Positions 23,001 to 37,735 of a stretch of 64,000 bases of DNA are shown piece after piece (position 1 is the first letter of the stretch; each line of letters opens with the position of its first letter). The notes beneath the pieces were generated by a model. It was not told the DNA's origin. It did not search any database and worked only from the letters and a program-made list of their open reading frames with translations. The position numbers were made by a program, and so were the translations under genes. Origin of the DNA: Calliphora vicina. Taxonomy: Eukaryota; Arthropoda; Insecta; Diptera; Calliphoridae. The stretch is from NCBI RefSeq assembly GCF_958450345.1, contig NW_027052566.1, positions 1 to 64,000 on the forward strand, read 5' to 3'.

Positions 23001-26000
23001 GCTTTCTAACAAGGTATAATTTAAGTAGCTAGAATAAATAGTACCCGATATATATGCGGGTATATCAGACATTTTTCGAAAAATGTCCCAAAATTACCCC
23101 AATTTTTAACGACTTCATATAAATCGCAATTTTAAAGGCCGCTAAAGAGCTAGGAAACTCATTTTTTATATTTGGATTGCATGAGATTGTAGCTTTCTAA
23201 CAAGGTATAACTTAAGTAGCTAGCATAAATAGTGACCGATATATATGCAGGTATATCGGAAATTTTTCGAAAAATGTCACAAAATTACCCCAGTTTTTAA
23301 CGACTTCATATAAATCGCAATTCTAAAGGCCGCTAAAGAGCTAGGAAACTCATTTTTTATATTTGGATTGCATGAGATTGTAGCTTTCTAACAAGGTATA
23401 ATTTAAGTAGCTAGCATAAATAGTACCCGATATATATGCGGGTATATCAGACATTTTTCGAAAAATGTCCCAAAATTACCCCAGTTTTTAACGACTTCAT
23501 ATAAATCGCAATTTTAAAAGGCCATAAAGAGCTAGGAAGCTAATTATTTTTAAATTTGGATTGCATGAGATTGTAGCTTTCTAACAAGGTATAACTTAAG
23601 TAGCTAGCATAAATAGTGACCGATATATATGCAGGTATATCGGAAATTTTTCGAAAAATGTCCCAAAATTACCCCAGTTTTTAACGACTTCATATAAATC
23701 GCAATTTTAAAAGGCCATAAAGAGCTAGGAATCTAATTATTTTTAAATTTGGATTGCATGAGAGCTTTCTAACAAGGTATAACTTAAGTACCTAGCATAA
23801 ATAGTACCCGATATATATGCGGGTATATCAGACATTTTTCGAAAAATGTCCCAAAATTACCCCAGTTTTTAACGACTTCATATAAATCGCAATTTTAAAG
23901 GCCGCTAAAGACCTAAGAATTGCATGAGATTGTAGCTTTCTAACAAGGTATAACTTAAGTAGCTAGCATAAACAGTACCCGATATATATGCGGGTATATC
24001 GGACATTTTTCGAAAAATGTCACAAAATTACCCCAGTTTTTAACGACTTCATATAAATCGCAATTCTAAAGGCCGCTAAAGAGCTAGTAAACTCATTTTT
24101 TATATTTGGATTGCATGAGCTTTCTAACAAGGTATAACTTAAGTAGCTAGCATAAATAGTACCCGATATATATGCAGGTATATCGGAAATTTTTCGAAAA
24201 ATGTCCCAAAATTACCCCAGTTTTTAACGACTTCATATAAATCGCAATTCTAAAGGCCCCTAAAGAGCTAGGAAGCTAATTATTTTTAAATTTGGATTGC
24301 ATGAGATTGTAGCTTTCTAACAAGGTATAATTTAAGTAGCTAGCATAAATAGTACCCGATATATATGCGGGTATATCAGACATTTTTCGAAAAATGTCCC
24401 AAAATTACCCCAGTTTTTAACGACTTCATATAAATCGCAATTCTAAAGGCCGCTAAAGAGCTAGGAAACTCATTTTTTATATTTGGATTGCATGAGATTG
24501 TAGCTTTCTAACAAGGTATAACTTAAGTAGCTAGCATAAATAGTGCCCGATATATATGCAGGTATATCGGAAATTTTTCGAAAAATGTCCCAAAATTACC
24601 CCAGTTTTTATATTTGGATTGCATGAGATTGTAGCTTTCTAACAAGGTATAACTTAAGTAGCTAGCATAAACAGTACCCGATATATATGCGGGTATATCA
24701 GACATTTTTCGAAAAATGTCACAAAATTACCCCAGTTTTTAACGACTTCATATAAATCGCAATTCTAAAGGCCGCTAAAGAGCTAGGAAACTCATTTTTT
24801 ATATTTGGATTGCATGAGATTGTAGCTTTCTAACAAGGTATAACTTAAGTACCTAGCATAAATAGTACCCGATATATATATATCGGACATTTTTCGCAAA
24901 ATGCCCCAAAATTACACCAGTTTTTAACGACTTCATATTAATCGAAATTTTAAAAGGCCCTAAAGAGCTAGGAAGCTAATTATTTTTAAATTTGGATTGC
25001 ATGAGGTTGTAGCTTTCTAACAAGGTATAACTTAAGTAGCTAGCATAAATAGTACCCGATATATATGCGGGTATATCGGACATTTTTCGCAAAATGTCCC
25101 AAAATTACACCAGTTTTTAACGACTTCATATTAATCGAAATTTTAAAAGGCCCTAAAGAGCTAGGAAGCTAATTTTTTTTTATATTTGGATTGCATGAGA
25201 TTGTACCTTTCTAACAAGGTATAACTTAAGTAGCTAGCATAAATAGTACCCGATATATATGCAGGTATATCGGACATTTTTCGAAAAATGTCCCAAAATT
25301 ACCCCAGCTTTTAACGACTTCATATAAATCGCAATTCTAAAGGCCCCTAAAGAGCTAGGAAGCTAATTATTTTTAAATTTGGATTGCATGAGATTGTAGC
25401 TTTCTAACAAGGTATAATTTAAGTAGCTAGCATAAATAGTACCCGATATATATGCGGGTATATCAGACATTTTTCGAAAAATGTCCCAAAATTACCCCAG
25501 TTTTTAACGACTTCATATAAATCGTAATTCTAAAGGCCGATAAAGAGCTAGGAAACTCATTTTTTATATTTAGATTTCATGAGATTGTAGCTTTCTAACA
25601 AGGTATAACTTAAGTAGCTAGCATAAATAGTACCCGATATATATGCAGGTATATCGGAAATTTTTCGAAAAATGTCCCAAAATTACCCCAGCTTTTAACG
25701 ACTTCATATAAATCGCAATTCTAAAGGCCCCTAAAGAGCTAGGAAGCTAATTATTTTTAAATTTGGATTGCATGAGATTGTAGCTTTCTAACAAGGTATA
25801 ATTTAAGTAGCTAGCATAAATAGTACCCGATATATATGCGGGTATATCAGACATTTTTCGAAAAATGTCCCATAATTACCCCAGTTTTTAACGACTTCAT
25901 ATAAATCGCAATTTTAAAGGCCGCTAAAGACCTAAGAATTGCATGAGATTGTAGCTTTCTAACAAGGTATAACTTAAGTAGCTAGCATAAACAGTACCCG

Positions 26001-29000
26001 ATATATATGCGGGTATATCGGACATTTTTCGAAAAATGTCACAAAATTACCCCAGTTTTTAACGACTTCATATAAATCGCAATTTTAAAGGCCGCTAAAG
26101 AGCTAGGAAACTCATTTTTTATATTTGGATTGCATGAGATTGTAGCTTTCTAACAAGGTATAACTTAAGTAGCTAGCATAAATAGTGACCGATATATATG
26201 CAGGTATATCGGAAATTTTTCGAAAAATGTCCCAAAATTACCCCAGTTTTTAACGACTTCATATAAATCGCAATTTTAAAAGGCCATAAAGAGCTATGAA
26301 GCTAATTATTTTTAAATTTGGATTTCATGAGATTGTAGCTTTCTAACAAGGTATAACTTAAGTAGCTAGCATAAATAGTACCCGATATATATGCAGGTAT
26401 ATCGGAAATTTTTCGAAAAATGTCCAAAAAATAACCCCAGCTTTTAACGACTTCATATAAATCGCAATTCTAAAGGCCCCTAAAGAGCTAGGAAGCTAAT
26501 TATTTTTAAATTTGGATTGCATGAGATTGTAGCTTTCTAACAAGGTATAATTTAAGTAGCTAGCATAAATAGTACCCGATATATATGCGGGTATATCAGA
26601 CATTTTTCGAAAAATGTCCCATAATTACCCCAGTTTTTAACGACTTCATATAAATCGCAATTTTAAAGGCCGCTAAAGACCTAAGAATTGCATGAGATTG
26701 TAGCTTTCTAACAAGGTATAACTTAAGTAGCTAGCATAAACAGTACCCGATATATATGCGGGTATATCGGACATTTTTCGAAAAATGTCACAAAATTACC
26801 CCAGTTTTTAACGACTTCATATAAATCGCAATTTTAAAGGCCGCTAAAGAGCTAGGAAACTCATTTTTTATATTTGGATTGCATGAGATTGTAGCTTTCT
26901 AACAAGGTATAACTTAAGTAGCTAGCATAAATAGTGACCGATATATATGCAGGTATATCGGAAATTTTTCGAAAAATGTCCCAAAATTACCCCAGTTTTT
27001 AACGACTTCATATAAATCGCAATTTTAAAAGGCCATAAAGAGCTATGAAGCTAATTATTTTTAAATTTGGATTGCATGAGATTGTAGCTTTCTAACAAGG
27101 TATAACTTAAGTACCTAGCATAAATAGTACCCGATATATATGCGGGTATATCGGACATTTTCCGCAAAATGTCCCAAAATTACCCCAGTTTTTAACGACT
27201 TCATATAAATCGCAATTTTAAAAGGCCATAAAGAGCTAGGAAGCTAATTATTTTTAAATTTGGATTGCATGAGATTGTAGCTTTCTAACAAGGTATAACT
27301 TAAGTAGCTAGCATAAATAGTACCCGATATATATGCGGGTATATCGGACATTTTTCGCAAAATGTCCCAAAATTACCCCAGTTTTTAACGACTTCATTAA
27401 ATCGCAATTTTAAAAGGCCCTAAAGAGCTAGGAAGCTAAATTTTTTTATATTTGGATTGCATGAGATTGTAGCTTTCTAACAAGGTATAACTTAAGTAGC
27501 TAGCATAAATAGTACCCGATATATATGCGGGTATATCGGACATTTTTCGAAAAATGTCACAAAATTACCCCAGTTTTTAACGACTTCATATAAATCGCAA
27601 TTTTAAAAGGCCATAAAGAGCTAGGAAGCTAATTATTTTTAAATTTGGATTGCATGAGGTTGTAGCTTTCTAACAAGGTATAACTTAAGTAGCTAGCATA
27701 AATAGTACCCGATATATATGCGGGTATATCGGACATTTTTCGAAAAATGTCCCAAAATTAGCCCAGTTTTTAACGACTTCATATAAATCGCAATTTTAAA
27801 AGGCCATAAAGAGCTAGGAAGCTAATTATTTTTAAATTTGGATTACATGAGATTGTAGCTTTCTAACAAGGTATAACTTAAGTAGCTAGCATAAATAGTA
27901 CCCGATATATATGCGGGTATATCGGACATTTTTCGCAAAATGTCCCAAAATTACACCAGTTTTTAACAACTTCATATTAATCGAAATTTTAAAAGGCCCT
28001 AAAGAGCTAGGAAGCTAATTTTTTTTTATATTTGGATTGCATGAGATTGTACCTTTCTAACAAGGTATAACTTAAGTAGCTAGCATAAATACTACCCGAT
28101 ATATATGCAGGTATATCGGAAATTTTTCGAAAAATGTCCCAAAATTACCCCAGCTTTTAACGACTTCATATAAATCGCAATTCTAAAGGCCCCTAAAGAG
28201 CTAGGAAGCTAATTATTTTTAAATTTGGATTGCATGAGATTGTAGCTTTCTAACAAGGAATAACTTAAGTAGCTAGCATAAACAGTACCCGATATATATG
28301 CGGGTATATCGGACATTTTTCGAAAAATGTCACAAAATTACCCAAGTTTTTAACGACTTCATATAAATCGTAATTCTAAAGGCCGCTAAAGAGCTAGGAA
28401 ACTCATTTTTTACATTTAGATTTCATGAGATTGTAGCTTTCTAACAAGGTATAACCTAAGTAGCTAGCATAAATAGTACCCGATATATATGCAGGTATAT
28501 CGGAAATTTTTCGAAAAATGTCCCAAAATTACCCCAGCTTTTAACGACTTCATATAAATCGCAATTCTAAAGGCCCCTAAAGAGCTAGGAAGCTAATTAT
28601 TTTTAAATTTGGATTGCATGAGATTGTAGCTTTCTAACAAGGTATAATTTAAGTAGCTAGCATAAATAGTACCCGATATATATGCGGGTATATCAGACAT
28701 TTTTCGAAAAATGTCCCAAAATTACCCCAGTTTTTAACGACTTCATATAAATCGCAATTTTAAAGGCCGCTAAAGACCTAAGAATTGCATGAGATTGTAG
28801 CTTTCTAACAAGGTATAACTTAAGTAGCTAGCATAAACAGTACCCGATATATATGCGGGTATATCGGACATTTTTCGAAAAATGTCACAAAATTACCCAA
28901 TTTTTAACGACTTCATATAAATCGCAATTTTAAAGGCCGCTAAAGACCTAAGAATTGCATGAGATTGTAGCTTTCTAACAAGGTATAACTTAAGTAGCTA

Positions 29001-29640
29001 GCATAAATAGTGACCGATATATATGCAGGTATATCGGAAATTTTTCGAAAAATGTCCCAAAATTACCCCAGTTTTTAACGACTTCATATAAATCGCAATT
29101 TTAAAAGGCCATAAAGAGCTAGGAAGCTAATTATTTTTAAATTTGGATTGCATGAGATTGTAGCTTTCTAACAAGGTATAACTTAAGTACCTAGCATAAA
29201 TAGTACCCGATATATATGCGGGTATGTCAGACATTTTTCGCAAAATGTCCCAAAATTACACCAGTTTTTAACAACTTCATATTAATCGAAATTTTAAAAG
29301 GCCCTAAAGAGCTAGGAAGCTAATTTTTTTTATATTTGGATTGCATGAGATCGTACCTTTCTAACAAGGTATAACTTAAGTAGCTAGCATAAATACTACC
29401 CGATATATATGCAGGTATATCGGAAATTTTTCGAAAAATGTCCCAAAATTACCCCAGCTTTTAACGACTTCATATAAATCGCAATTCTAAAGGCCCCTAA
29501 AGAGCTAGGAAGCTAATTATTTTTAAATTTGGATTGCATGAGATTGTAGCTTTCTAACAAGGTATAATTTAAGTAGCTAGAATAAATAGTACCCGATATA
29601 TATGCGGGTATATCAGACATTTTTCGAAAAATGTCCCAAA
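18190..29640. repeat. Long-range segmental duplication, offset about 6.8-7.56 kb
   Basis: The stretch about 18.19-22.11 kb recurs at about 25.00-29.64 kb. The offset is 6811 bp at the start (18190 to 25001), 7560 bp from about 19.4 kb (shared ACTTCATTAAATCG, TTTTTAACAACTT and AACAAGGAATAAC variants) and 7540 bp from about 21.4 kb. The 749-bp increase is explained by an internal tandem duplication in the right copy ending at the hybrid GGATTTCATGAG near 26320. The 20-bp decrease is explained by a switch of one monomer to the 171-bp class near 28945. The only content is satellite. Confidence 0.85.
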
Positions 29641-31380
29641 ATTACCCCAATTTTTAACGACTTCATATAAATCGCAATTTTAAAGGCCGCTAAAGAGCTA
29701 GGAAACTCATTTTTTATATTTGGATTGCATGAGATTGTAGCTTTCTAACAAGGTATAACTTAAGTAGCTAGCATAAATAGTGACCGATATATATGCAGGT
29801 ATATCGGAAATTTTTCGAAAAATGTCCCAAAATTACCCCAGTTTTTAACGACTTCATATAAATCGCAATTTTAAAAGGCCATAAAGAGCTAGGAATCTAA
29901 TTATTTTTAAATTTGGATTGCATGAGAGCTTTCTAACAAGGTATAACTTAAGTACCTAGCATAAATAGTACCCGATATATATGCGGGTATATCAGACATT
30001 TTTCGAAAAATGTCCCAAAATTACCCCAGTTTTTAACGACTTCATATAAATCGCAATTTTAAAGGCCGCTAAAGACCTAAGAATTGCATGAGATTGTAGC
30101 TTTCTAACAAGGTATAACTTAAGTAGCTAGCATAAACAGTACCCGATATATATGCGGGTATATCGGACATTTTTCGAAAAATGTCACAAAATTACCCCAG
30201 TTTTTAACGACTTCATATAAATCGCAATTCTAAAGGCCGCTAAAGAGCTAGGAAACTCATTTTTTATATTTGGATTGCATGAGCTTTCTAACAAGGTATA
30301 ACTTAAGTAGCTAGCATAAATAGTACCCGATATATATGCAGGTATATCGGAAATTTTTCGAAAAATGTCCCAAAATTACCCCAGTTTTTAACGACTTCAT
30401 ATAAATCGCAATTCTAAAGGCCGCTAAAGAGCTAGGAAACTCATTTTTTTATATTTGGATTGCATGAGATTGTAGCTTTCTAACAAGGTATAACTTAAGT
30501 AGCTAGCATAAATAGTGCCCGATATATATGCAGGTATATCGGAAATTTTTCGAAAAATGTCCCAAAATTACCCCAGTTTTTATATTTGGATTGCATGAGA
30601 TTGTAGCTTTCTAACAAGGTATAACTTAAGTAGCTAGCATAAACAGTACCCGATATATATGCGGGTATATCGGACATTTTTCGAAAAATGTCACAAAATT
30701 ACCCCAGTTTTTAACGACTTCATATAAATCGCAATTCTAAAGGCCGCTAAAGAGCTAGGAAACTCATTTTTCGCAAAATGTCCCAAAATTACACCAGTTT
30801 TTAACGACTTCATATTAATCGAAATTTTAAAAGGCCCTAAAGAGCTAGGAAGCTAATTTTTTTTTATATTTGGATTGCATGAGATTGTACCTTTCTAACA
30901 AGGTATAACTTAAGTAGCTAGCATAAATAGTACCCGATATATATGCAGGTATATCGGAAATTTTTTGAAAAATGTCCCAAAATTACCCCAGCTTTTAACG
31001 ACTTCATATAAATCGCAATTCTAAAGGCCCCTAAAGAGCTAGGAAGCTAATTATTTTTAAATTTGGATTGCATGAGATTGTAGCTTTCTAACAAGGTATA
31101 ATTTAAGTAGCTAGAATAAATAGTACCCGATATATATGCGGGTATATCAGACATTTTTCGAAAAATGTCCCAAAATTACCCCAGTTTTTAACGACTTCAT
31201 ATAAATCGTAATTCTAAAGGCCGATAAAGAGCTAGGAAACTCATTTTTTATATTTGGATTGCATGAGATTGTAGCTTTCTAACAAGGTATAACTTAAGTA
31301 GCTAGCATAAACAGTACCCGATATATATGCGGGTATATCGGACATTTTTCGAAAAATGTCACAAAATTACCCCAGTTTTT
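22110..31380. repeat. Satellite array, mosaic block with 130-bp truncated monomers
   Basis: Gene-free satellite. Besides ordinary monomers it holds two joins of the form CTCATTTTTCGCAAAATGTCCC (near 22684 and 30768), where a monomer end is fused to the centre of the next palindrome, and joins TGCATGAGAGCTTTC and TGCATGAGCTTTC (near 23757, 24111, 29925 and 30277) that lose the ATTGTA string. The order of these marks is shared between 22.4-24.6 kb and 29.6-30.7 kb at offsets falling stepwise from 6548 to 6164 to 5972 bp, each step being one or two monomers. Confidence 0.85.
22425..22554 (+). repeat. Truncated monomer variant, 130 bp
   Basis: The unit jumps from CCCCAGTTTTTA to TATTTGGATTGC, losing about 63 bp; the shared TTTTTATA-like string makes microhomology-mediated loss plausible. 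Equivalent joins occur near 24606, 30576, 32336, 35406 and 37903 (first subfamily) and near 41375, 43187, 44635, 46093, 47551 and 49009 (second subfamily). The loss removes stop codons and creates a 60-codon minus-strand open frame, which I do not regard as a gene. Confidence 0.88.
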
Positions 31381-31589
31381 AACGACTTCATATAAATCGC
31401 AATTCTAAAGGCCCCTAAAGAGCTAGGAAGCTAATTATTTTTAAATTTGGATTGCATGAGATCGTAGCTTTCTAACAAGGTATAATTTAAGTAGCTAGAA
31501 TAAATAGTATCCGATATATATGCGGGTATATCAGACATTTTTCGAAAAATGTCCCAAAATTACCCCAATTTTTAACGACTTCATATAAA

Positions 31590-34500
31590 TCGCAATTTTA
31601 AAGGCCGCTAAAGAGCTAGGAAACTCATTTTTTATATTTGGATTGCATGAGATTGTAGCTTTCTAACAAGGTATAACTTAAGTAGCTAGCATAAATAGTG
31701 ACCGATATATATGCAGGTATATCGGAAATTTTTCGAAAAATGTCCCAAAATTACCCCAGTTTTTAACGACTTCATATAAATCGCAATTCTAAAGGCCGCT
31801 AAAGAGCTAGGAAACTCATTTTTTATATTTGGATTGCATGAGATTGTAGCTTTCTAACAAGGTATAATTTAAGTAGCTAGCATAAATAGTACCCGATATA
31901 TATGCGGGTATATCAGACATTTTTCGAAAAATGTCCCAAAATTACCCCAGTTTTTAACGACTTCATATAAATCGCAATTTTAAAAGGCCATAAAGAGCTA
32001 GGAAGCTAATTATTTTTAAATTTGGATTGCATGAGATTGTAGCTTTCTAACAAGGTATAACTTAAGTAGCTAGCATAAACAGTACCCGATATATATGCGG
32101 GTATATCGGACATTTTTCGAAAAATGTCCCAAAATTACCCCAGTTTTTAACGACTTCATATAAATCGCAATTCTAAAGGCCGCTAAAGAGCTAGGAAACT
32201 CATTTTTTTATATTTGGATTGCATGAGATTGTAGCTTTCTAACAAGGTATAACTTAAGTAGCTAGCATAAATAGTGCCCGATATATATGCAGGTATATCG
32301 GAAATTTTTCGAAAAATGTCCCAAAATTACCCCAGTTTTTATATTTGGATTGCATGAGATTGTAGCTTTCTAACAAGGTATAACTTAAGTAGCTAGCATA
32401 AACAGTACCCGATATATATGCGGGTATATCGGACATTTTTCGAAAAATGTCACAAAATTACCCCAGTTTTTAACGACTTCATATAAATCGCAATTCTAAA
32501 GGCCGCTAAAGAGCTAGGAAACTCATTTTTCGCAAAATGTCCCAAAATTACACCAGTTTTTAACGACTTCATATTAATCGAAATTTTAAAAGGCCCTAAA
32601 GAGCTAGGAAGCTAATTTTTTTTTATATTTGGATTGCATGAGATTGTACCTTTCTAACAAGGTATAACTTAAGTAGCTAGCATAAATAGTACCCGATATA
32701 TATGCAGGTATATCGGAAATTTTTTGAAAAATGTCCCAAAATTACCCCAGCTTTTAACGACTTCATATAAATCGCAATTCTAAAGGCCCCTAAAGAGCTA
32801 GGAAGCTAATTATTTTTAAATTTGGATTGCATGAGATTGTAGCTTTCTAACAAGGTATAATTTAAGTAGCTAGAATAAATAGTACCCGATATATATGCGG
32901 GTATATCAGACATTTTTCGAAAAATGTCCCAAAATTACCCCAGTTTTTAACGACTTCATATAAATCGTAATTCTAAAGGCCGATAAAGAGCTAGGAAACT
33001 CATTTTTTATATTTGGATTGCATGAGATTGTAGCTTTCTAACAAGGTATAACTTAAGTAGCTAGCATAAACAGTACCCGATATATATGCGGGTATATCGG
33101 ACATTTTTCGAAAAATGTCACAAAATTACCCCAGTTTTTAACGACTTCATATAAATCGCAATTCTAAAGGCCCCTAAAGAGCTAGGAAGCTAATTATTTT
33201 TAAATTTGGATTGCATGAGATCGTAGCTTTCTAACAAGGTATAATTTAAGTAGCTAGAATAAATAGTATCCGATATATATGCGGGTATATCAGACATTTT
33301 TCGAAAAATGTCCCAAAATTACCCCAATTTTTAACGACTTCATATAAATCGCAATTTTAAAGGCCGCTAAAGAGCTAGGAAACTCATTTTTTATATTTGG
33401 ATTGCATGAGATTGTAGCTTTCTAACAAGGTATAACTTAAGTAGCTAGCATAAATAGTGACCGATATATATGCAGGTATATCGGAAATTTTTCGAAAAAT
33501 GTCCCAAAATTACCCCAGTTTTTAACGACTTCATATAAATCGCAATTCTAAAGGCCGCTAAAGAGCTAGGAAACTCATTTTTTATATTTGGATTGCATGA
33601 GATTGTAGCTTTCTAACAAGGTATAATTTAAGTAGCTAGCATAAATAGTACCCGATATATATGCGGGTATATCAGACATTTTTCGAAAAATGTCCCAAAA
33701 TTACCCCAGTTTTTAACGACTTCATATAAATCGCAATTTTAAAAGGCCATAAAGAGCTAGGAAGCTAATTATTTTTAAATTTGGATTGCATGAGATTGTA
33801 GCTTTCTAACAAGGTATAACTTAAGTAGCTAGCATAAATAGTGACCGATATATATGCAGGTATATCGGAAATTTTTCGAAAAATGTCCCAAAATTACCCC
33901 AGTTTTTAACGACTTCATATAAATCGCAATTTTAAAAGGCCATAAAGAGCTAGGAATCTAATTATTTTTAAATTTGGATTGCATGAGAGCTTTCTAACAA
34001 GGTATAACTTAAGTACCTAGCATAAATAGTACCCGATATATATGCGGGTATATCAGACATTTTTCGAAAAATGTCCCAAAATTACCCCAGTTTTTAACGA
34101 CTTCATATAAATCGCAATTTTAAAGGCCGCTAAAGACCTAAGAATTGCATGAGATTGTAGCTTTCTAACAAGGTATAACTTAAGTAGCTAGCATAAACAG
34201 TACCCGATATATATGCGGGTATATCGGACATTTTTCGAAAAATGTCACAAAATTACCCCAGTTTTTAACGACTTCATATAAATCGCAATTCTAAAGGCCG
34301 CTAAAGAGCTAGGAAACTCATTTTTTATATTTGGATTGCATGAGCTTTCTAACAAGGTATAACTTAAGTAGCTAGCATAAATAGTACCCGATATATATGC
34401 AGGTATATCGGAAATTTTTCGAAAAATGTCCCAAAATTACCCCAGTTTTTAACGACTTCATATAAATCGCAATTCTAAAGGCCCCTAAAGAGCTAGGAAG

Positions 34501-37500
34501 CTAATTATTTTTAAATTTGGATTGCATGAGATTGTAGCTTTCTAACAAGGTATAATTTAAGTAGCTAGCATAAATAGTACCCGATATATATGCGGGTATA
34601 TCAGACATTTTTCGAAAAATGTCCCAAAATTACCCCAGTTTTTAACGACTTCATATAAATCGCAATTTTAAAGGCCGCTAAAGAGCTAGGAAACTCATTT
34701 TTTATATTTGGATTGCATGAGATTGTAGCTTTCTAACAAGGTATAACTTAAGTAGCTAGCATAAATAGTGACCGATATATATGCAGGTATATCGGAAATT
34801 TTTCGAAAAATGTCCCAAAATTACCCCAGTTTTTAACGACTTCATATAAATCGCAATTCTAAAGGCCGCTAAAGAGCTAGGAAACTCATTTTTTATATTT
34901 GGATTGCATGAGATTGTAGCTTTCTAACAAGGTATAATTTAAGTAGCTAGCATAAATAGTACCCGATATATATGCGGGTATATCAGACATTTTTCGAAAA
35001 ATGTCCCAAAATTACCCCAGTTTTTAACGACTTCATATAAATCGCAATTTTAAAAGGCCATAAAGAGCTAGGAAGCTAATTATTTTTAAATTTGGATTGC
35101 ATGAGATTGTAGCTTTCTAACAAGGTATAACTTAAGTAGCTAGCATAAACAGTACCCGATATATATGCGGGTATATCGGACATTTTTCGAAAAATGTCCC
35201 AAAATTACCCCAGTTTTTAACGACTTCATATAAATCGCAATTCTAAAGGCCGCTAAAGAGCTAGGAAACTCATTTTTTTATATTTGGATTGCATGAGATT
35301 GTAGCTTTCTAGCAAGGTATAACTTAAGTAGCTAGCATAAATAGTGCCCGATATATATGCAGGTATATCGGAAATTTTTCGAAAAATGTCCCAAAATTAC
35401 CCCAGTTTTTATATTTGGATTGCATGAGATTGTAGCTTTCTAACAAGGTATAACTTAAGTAGCTAGCATAAACAGTACCCGATATATATGCGGGTATATC
35501 GGACATTTTTCGAAAAATGTCACAAAATTACCCCAGTTTTTAACGACTTCATATAAATCGCAATTCTAAAGGCCGCTAAAGAGCTAGGAAACTCATTTTT
35601 CGCAAAATGTCCCAAAATTACACCAGTTTTTAACGACTTCATATTAATCGAAATTTTAAAAGGCCCTAAAGAGCTAGGAAGCTAATTTTTTTTTATATTT
35701 GGATTGCATGAGATTGTACCTTTCTAACAAGGTATAACTTAAGTAGCTAGCATAAATAGTACCCGATATATATGCAGGTATATCGGAAATTTTTTGAAAA
35801 ATGTCCCAAAATTACCCCAGCTTTTAACGACTTCATATAAATCGCAATTCTAAAGGCCCCTAAAGAGCTAGGAAGCTAATTATTTTTAAATTTGGATTGC
35901 ATGAGATTGTAGCTTTCTAACAAGGTATAATTTAAGTAGCTAGAATAAATAGTACCCGATATATATGCGGGTATATCAGACATTTTTCGAAAAATGTCCC
36001 AAAATTACCCCAGTTTTTAACGACTTCATATAAATCGTAATTCTAAAGGCCGATAAAGAGCTAGGAAACTCATTTTTTATATTTGGATTGCATGAGATTG
36101 TAGCTTTCTAACAAGGTATAACTTAAGTAGCTAGCATAAACAGTACCCGATATATATGCGGGTATATCGGACATTTTTCGAAAAATGTCACAAAATTACC
36201 CCAGTTTTTAACGACTTCATATAAATCGCAATTCTAAAGGCCCCTAAAGAGCTAGGAAGCTAATTATTTTTAAATTTGGATTGCATGAGATCGTAGCTTT
36301 CTAACAAGGTATAATTTAAGTAGCTAGAATAAATAGTATCCGATATATATGCGGGTATATCAGACATTTTTCGAAAAATGTCCCAAAATTACCCCAATTT
36401 TTAACGACTTCATATAAATCGCAATTTTAAAGGCCGCTAAAGAGCTAGGAAACTCATTTTTTATATTTGGATTGCATGAGATTGTAGCTTTCTAACAAGG
36501 TATAACTTAAGTAGCTAGCATAAATAGTGACCGATATATATGCAGGTATATCGGAAATTTTTCGAAAAATGTCCCAAAATTACCCCAGTTTTTAACGACT
36601 TCATATAAATCGCAATTCTAAAGGCCGCTAAAGAGCTAGGAAACTCATTTTTTATATTTGGATTGCATGAGATTGTAGCTTTCTAACAAGGTATAATTTA
36701 AGTAGCTAGCATAAATAGTACCCGATATATATGCGGGTATATCAGACATTTTTCGAAAAATGTCCCAAAATTACCCCAGTTTTTAACGACTTCATATAAA
36801 TCGCAATTTTAAAAGGCCATAAAGAGCTAGGAAGCTAATTATTTTTAAATTTGGATTGCATGAGATTGTAGCTTTCTAACAAGGTATAACTTAAGTAGCT
36901 AGCATAAATAGTGACCGATATATATGCAGGTATATCGGAAATTTTTCGAAAAATGTCCCAAAATTACCCCAGTTTTTAACGACTTCATATAAATCGCAAT
37001 TTTAAAAGGCCATAAAGAGCTAGGAATCTAATTATTTTTAAATTTGGATTGCATGAGAGCTTTCTAACAAGGTATAACTTAAGTACCTAGCATAAATAGT
37101 ACCCGATATATATGCGGGTATATCAGACATTTTTCGAAAAATGTCCCAAAATTACCCCAGTTTTTAACGACTTCATATAAATCGCAATTTTAAAGGCCGC
37201 TAAAGACCTAAGAATTGCATGAGATTGTAGCTTTCTAACAAGGTATAACTTAAGTAGCTAGCATAAACAGTACCCGATATATATGCGGGTATATCGGACA
37301 TTTTTCGAAAAATGTCACAAAATTACCCCAGTTTTTAACGACTTCATATAAATCGCAATTCTAAAGGCCGCTAAAGAGCTAGGAAACTCATTTTTTATAT
37401 TTGGATTGCATGAGCTTTCTAACAAGGTATAACTTAAGTAGCTAGCATAAATAGTACCCGATATATATGCAGGTATATCGGAAATTTTTCGAAAAATGTC

Positions 37501-37735
37501 CCAAAATTACCCCAGTTTTTAACGACTTCATATAAATCGCAATTCTAAAGGCCCCTAAAGAGCTAGGAAGCTAATTATTTTTAAATTTGGATTGCATGAG
37601 ATTGTAGCTTTCTAACAAGGTATAATTTAAGTAGCTAGCATAAATAGTACCCGATATATATGCGGGTATATCAGACATTTTTCGAAAAATGTCCCAAAAT
37701 TACCCCAGTTTTTAACGACTTCATATAAATCGCAA
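31590..37735. repeat. Tandem duplication of a 3070-bp satellite block
   Basis: About 31.6-34.66 kb matches about 34.66-37.73 kb at a constant 3070-bp offset (for example 32221 with 35291, 33952 with 37022, 34341 with 37411), with very few differences noticed, such as CTAGCAAGG near 35310 for CTAACAAGG. An earlier step is visible at 1759 bp: 30495 pairs with 32254 and 31082 with 32841. The blocks contain 130-bp truncated monomers, the palindrome-fused joins and the GTATCCGATATA variant. No gene. Confidence 0.87.

Noticed and set aside
24865..24885. AT microsatellite
   Set aside because: The short ATATATATAT run is the normal hairpin loop joined to TATATCGG after an 8-bp loss, not an expanded microsatellite.
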